Of a stretch of 6,590 nt of DNA, positions 4,537 through 6,590 are shown one piece after another; the stretch's first letter is position 1, and each line of letters opens with the position of its first letter. The position numbers were made by a program, and so were the translations under genes. Location: assembly GCA_964537525.1 (NCBI GenBank), contig CAZIAB010000045.1, forward strand, positions 1 to 6,590, written 5' to 3'. The stretch is from CAYMDJ01 sp964537525. GTDB lineage: Archaea > Aenigmatarchaeota > Aenigmatarchaeia > QMZP01. The notes below the pieces were generated by a model. It was not told the origin of the DNA. It was given only the letters and a program-made list of their open reading frames with translations, and did no database searches.

Positions 4537-5673
4537 ATGCTGATAGGTCTTGTGGGGGTTCCTAACTCAGGGAAGAGCACGTTCTTCAGGGCAGCCACGC
4601 TAACCGATGCAGAGGTGGCTAATTACCCGTTCACCACAATCAAGCCCAACCAGGGCGTAGGTTACGTCACCGCAGAGTGCCCGTGCAGGAAGCTGGGCGT
4701 GAAATGCAATCCCAACAACTCCAGATGCGAGAACGGGACAAGGATGATACCTGTCAGGGTGCTTGACGTTGCCGGCCTCGTCCCTGGCGCGAGCGAGGGA
4801 AAGGGCATGGGAAACCAGTTCATGGGAGACCTCATAACGGCATCGGGTCTGATACACGTCCTGGATTCCTCAGGAAAGACTAACGCAGAGGGGAAGCAGG
4901 AGGAATGGGACCCCGCGAAAACCATAGAGATACTGGAATACGAGATAGACGAGTGGATAAGGGGCATAGCCTCGAGGGCGTACCAGAAACACGAGAAGAC
5001 TGCTAAGGCGAGCAAGACTCCCATAGAGAGGATAATGGGTGAGCAGCTGTCCGGCCTCGGCATAACAGAGGAGGACGTGAAGGAGGCAATGAAGAAATCA
5101 TCCCCCGACGAGCACGCCTTCGCGACAGAGCTCAGAAAGGTCTCCAAGCCCATACTGGTGGCTGCCAACAAGTCAGACCTCCCTGAATCACAGGAGAATA
5201 TGAAGAGGCTCCTTGAAATGGGAGCAATACCATGCTCTGCTGACTCTGAGCTGGCCCTCAGGGAGGCCGAGAGGCATGACATGATAAAATACGTCCCCGG
5301 CTCCGGAGGGTTTGAGGTGAACGGGCAGCTGAACGAGAAGCAGAAGGAAGCCCTCCAGAGGATAAGGGAGAACGTACTGGAGAGATACGGCACCACAGGC
5401 GTTCAGGCAATCATCAACAAGCTCGTTTTCGAAAAGTTGGGCTACATTGTAGTCTACCCTGTCGCTAACATGAACAGGAAGAGCGACAAGAAGGGAAACA
5501 TTCTTCCCGATGCGTTCCTCGTGAAGAAGGGAACCAATCTGAAGGAGTTCGCAGGGATTATCCACACCAGCATTGCAGAGGGCTTCATCGGCGGGCTGGA
5601 TACAGAGGGAAGGAAGATAGGAGCTGAACACGAACTGAATGACGGGGAGATTGTCGAAATACTTTTCAAATGA
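4537..5673 (+). CDS. ychF: YchF/OBG-like translation-associated GTPase, archaeal type
   Basis: A cytosolic P-loop NTPase of the OBG/YchF group, which associates with ribosomes; YchF relatives often hydrolyse ATP. Numbered from Met 4537: P-loop GVPNSGKST (7-15), switch I ANYPFTTIKPNQG (28-40), G3 DVAGLVPGA (77-85), G4 NKSD (211-214), G5-like PCSADSE (232-238), TGS-type C-terminal domain about 304-378. The insert with C48, C50, C57 and C64 (ECPCRKLGVKC) is characteristic of archaeal/eukaryotic members and could bind a metal. G4 is NKxD as in true GTPases, so nucleotide preference is open. The frame extends to an ATG at 4513 (386 residues), but I prefer 4537 (378 residues). MLIGLVG matches the family N-terminus, and a TATA-like TTTATGTA overlapping the upstream ATG is spaced for a leaderless start at 4537. 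Its promoter is separate from dphB, 49 bases downstream. Confidence 0.95.
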   Translation: MLIGLVGVPNSGKSTFFRAATLTDAEVANYPFTTIKPNQGVGYVTAECPCRKLGVKCNPNNSRCENGTRMIPVRVLDVAGLVPGASEGKGMGNQFMGDLITASGLIHVLDSSGKTNAEGKQEEWDPAKTIEILEYEIDEWIRGIASRAYQKHEKTAKASKTPIERIMGEQLSGLGITEEDVKEAMKKSSPDEHAFATELRKVSKPILVAANKSDLPESQENMKRLLEMGAIPCSADSELALREAERHDMIKYVPGSGGFEVNGQLNEKQKEALQRIRENVLERYGTTGVQAIINKLVFEKLGYIVVYPVANMNRKSDKKGNILPDAFLVKKGTNLKEFAGIIHTSIAEGFIGGLDTEGRKIGAEHELNDGEIVEILFK

Positions 5674-5694
5674 AACTTCCCTGAGGGGATAAGG

Positions 5695-5702
5695 TTATAA
5701 AT
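5695..5702 (+). promoter_or_regulatory. TATA box of dphB (leaderless transcript)
   Basis: TTATAAAT is centred 24.5 bases before ATG 5723, the same spacing as argS. It identifies 5723 as the start and shows that dphB has its own promoter. Confidence 0.7.
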
Positions 5703-5722
5703 CCGAGAAAGAATGATTCTCT

Positions 5723-6469
5723 ATGCTTTATCTGGTCGGGCTTGGCATGTGGGATGAAAAGGACATCTCGCTCAAGGGCGTGGACGTCTGCAAGAAAGCG
5801 GATTTCGTTTACGCAGAGACCTACACCGCGAACTGGGGAGGGGACCTCAACAGGCTCGAGAACATAATAGGCCATGACATAACCATCCTCAAGAGGGAGA
5901 GCCTTGAGGAGGGGGTCAAGAACATCATAAGCAACGCAAAGGACAAGGACATCGTGATACTGGTTCCCGGAGACCCCCTGGTGGCAACGACCCACATAAG
6001 CATAATAATGGATGCAATCGAGATGGGAATCAAGTATTCGATAATCCACTCATCATCGATATACTCTGCGATATCCGAGTGCGGGCTGAACGTCTACAAC
6101 TTCGGGAGGACAGCGACCGTCGTCAGCTACAGCGAAAAATACAAGCCCGTCTCTTTCTACGAGATAATAAAGGAGAACAGGGACCGTGGGCTTCACACCC
6201 TGATGCTGCTCGACATAAAGATGACCGTACAGGAGGGCCTGAGCACGCTGATGGAGATAGAGAAGGAGAAGATGCTCGGCGCGATATCCCCTGACGACAA
6301 GATAGTGGTCGCCTCAATGCTGGGCTCAAGGAAGCAGGACATAAAGTACGGAAAGGTCGGAGAGCTCGAGAAGGAGAGCTTCCCCTCGCCTGCCGTGATA
6401 ATAATACCGGGCAAGGCCCACTTCCTGGAAGAGGAATTCCTCGAGAAAAGGTTCTCATCCAAGCAGTGA
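5723..6469 (+). CDS. dphB: diphthine synthase (diphthamide biosynthesis methyltransferase)
   Basis: DphB/Dph5 transfers methyl groups from S-adenosylmethionine to the 3-amino-3-carboxypropyl histidine of translation elongation factor 2, the second step of diphthamide synthesis in archaea and eukaryotes. The 248 residues match the family's usual length. It has the tetrapyrrole-methylase fold: MLYLVGLGMWDEKDISLKG (1-19), the VPGDPLVATTH loop (81-91) that binds the methyl donor, HSSSIYSAISECGLNVYNFG (109-128), the TLMLLDIK strand (159-166), VVASMLGS (195-202), and PAVIIIPGKAHFLEEEFL (223-240). The start is supported by TTATAAAT centred 24-25 bases upstream, and no Shine-Dalgarno site is present. 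An ATG at 5713 is out of frame. It follows the OBG-like GTPase in the same direction with its own promoter. Confidence 0.98.
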   Translation: MLYLVGLGMWDEKDISLKGVDVCKKADFVYAETYTANWGGDLNRLENIIGHDITILKRESLEEGVKNIISNAKDKDIVILVPGDPLVATTHISIIMDAIEMGIKYSIIHSSSIYSAISECGLNVYNFGRTATVVSYSEKYKPVSFYEIIKENRDRGLHTLMLLDIKMTVQEGLSTLMEIEKEKMLGAISPDDKIVVASMLGSRKQDIKYGKVGELEKESFPSPAVIIIPGKAHFLEEEFLEKRFSSKQ

Positions 6470-6590
6470 TTTCGCTTTATTTCAGTTACCGGACTCCTTA
6501 TTGGCCGCCTAGCCAACATAACAGTGGCGGATTTTGCGCTGGTCTAACCTTCAGCACGAAACCCGCTAACTTGACATCACAAAAAGGGGA
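6470..6590. other. intergenic end of window with possible small RNA
   Basis: No gene is visible. CTTTATTT (6475-6482) is a possible TATA box that would start transcription near 6503. From there TTGGC/GCCAA (6501-6505/6512-6516) and CCGCC/GGCGG (6505-6509/6526-6530) can pair, followed by GCGG/CCGC (6527-6530/6563-6566) enclosing GCTG/CAGC (6538-6541/6552-6555), then ACA at 6574-6576. On the minus strand the last bases read TCCCCTTTTTG, which resembles this genome's terminators, so a minus-strand gene may end just beyond the right edge. Confidence 0.3.

Noticed and set aside
4662..5396. Long minus-strand frame opposite the GTPase
   Set aside because: Ser-rich shadow of a well-conserved gene on the other strand.
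1..6590. CRISPR array, complete insertion sequence or integrase
   Set aside because: No regularly spaced repeat series, terminal inverted repeats or recombinase catalytic domain seen. The only repeats are the two 18-mers, the 15-bp tandem and local palindromes.

Overview
The window is archaeal. It encodes a diphthamide-pathway methyltransferase (DphB) and an archaeal/eukaryotic-type YchF/OBG-like GTPase with the four-cysteine insert. It also has a tRNA-Gln split by an intron with a bulge-helix-bulge exit site. Several genes carry a TATA box 24-25 bases before their start codon, the signature of leaderless archaeal transcripts. Arginine is written mostly as AGG in the core genes. Housekeeping genes are closely packed, which would suit a compact genome such as a DPANN lineage, but I cannot place it below the domain from this window.

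Layout. Positions 1-742: a DJ-1/PfpI-family protein cut by the left edge, overlapping a small winged-helix protein by 7 bases. Positions 802-920: tRNA-Gln(UUG) with a 46-nt intron. Positions 946-1212 (minus): an unrecognised small cysteine-rich protein, AT-richer than its surroundings, with a 15-bp tandem duplication near its N-terminus. Positions 1308-3014: arginyl-tRNA synthetase, apparently leaderless. Positions 3088-3739: a small module bounded by two exact 18-bp direct repeats, holding two divergent genes: a two-helix membrane protein (minus) and a zinc-ribbon/HTH protein (plus) that resembles the DNA-binding head of a transposase without its catalytic part. Positions 3740-4509: about 770 bases with no convincing gene but a dense run of stem-loops. 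Positions 4537-5673: the OBG-like GTPase. Positions 5723-6469: DphB. Positions 6470-6590: intergenic.

The core genes share a translation theme: tRNA-Gln, ArgRS, a ribosome-associated GTPase, and the enzyme that methylates the diphthamide precursor on elongation factor 2. They are separate transcription units with their own TATA boxes rather than one operon.

The most interesting part is 3748-4472. A perfect 22-bp AT-rich palindrome acts as a plausible TATA region. A three-way junction closed by a 9-bp GC-rich helix begins about 28 bases after its centre. At least nine further hairpins follow, including one 10-bp perfect stem and one hairpin whose loop is complementary over 8 bases to a site 130 bases upstream. 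I read this as a candidate large structured non-coding RNA, or a cluster of smaller ones. I could not match it to RNase P RNA, SRP RNA or a known riboswitch.
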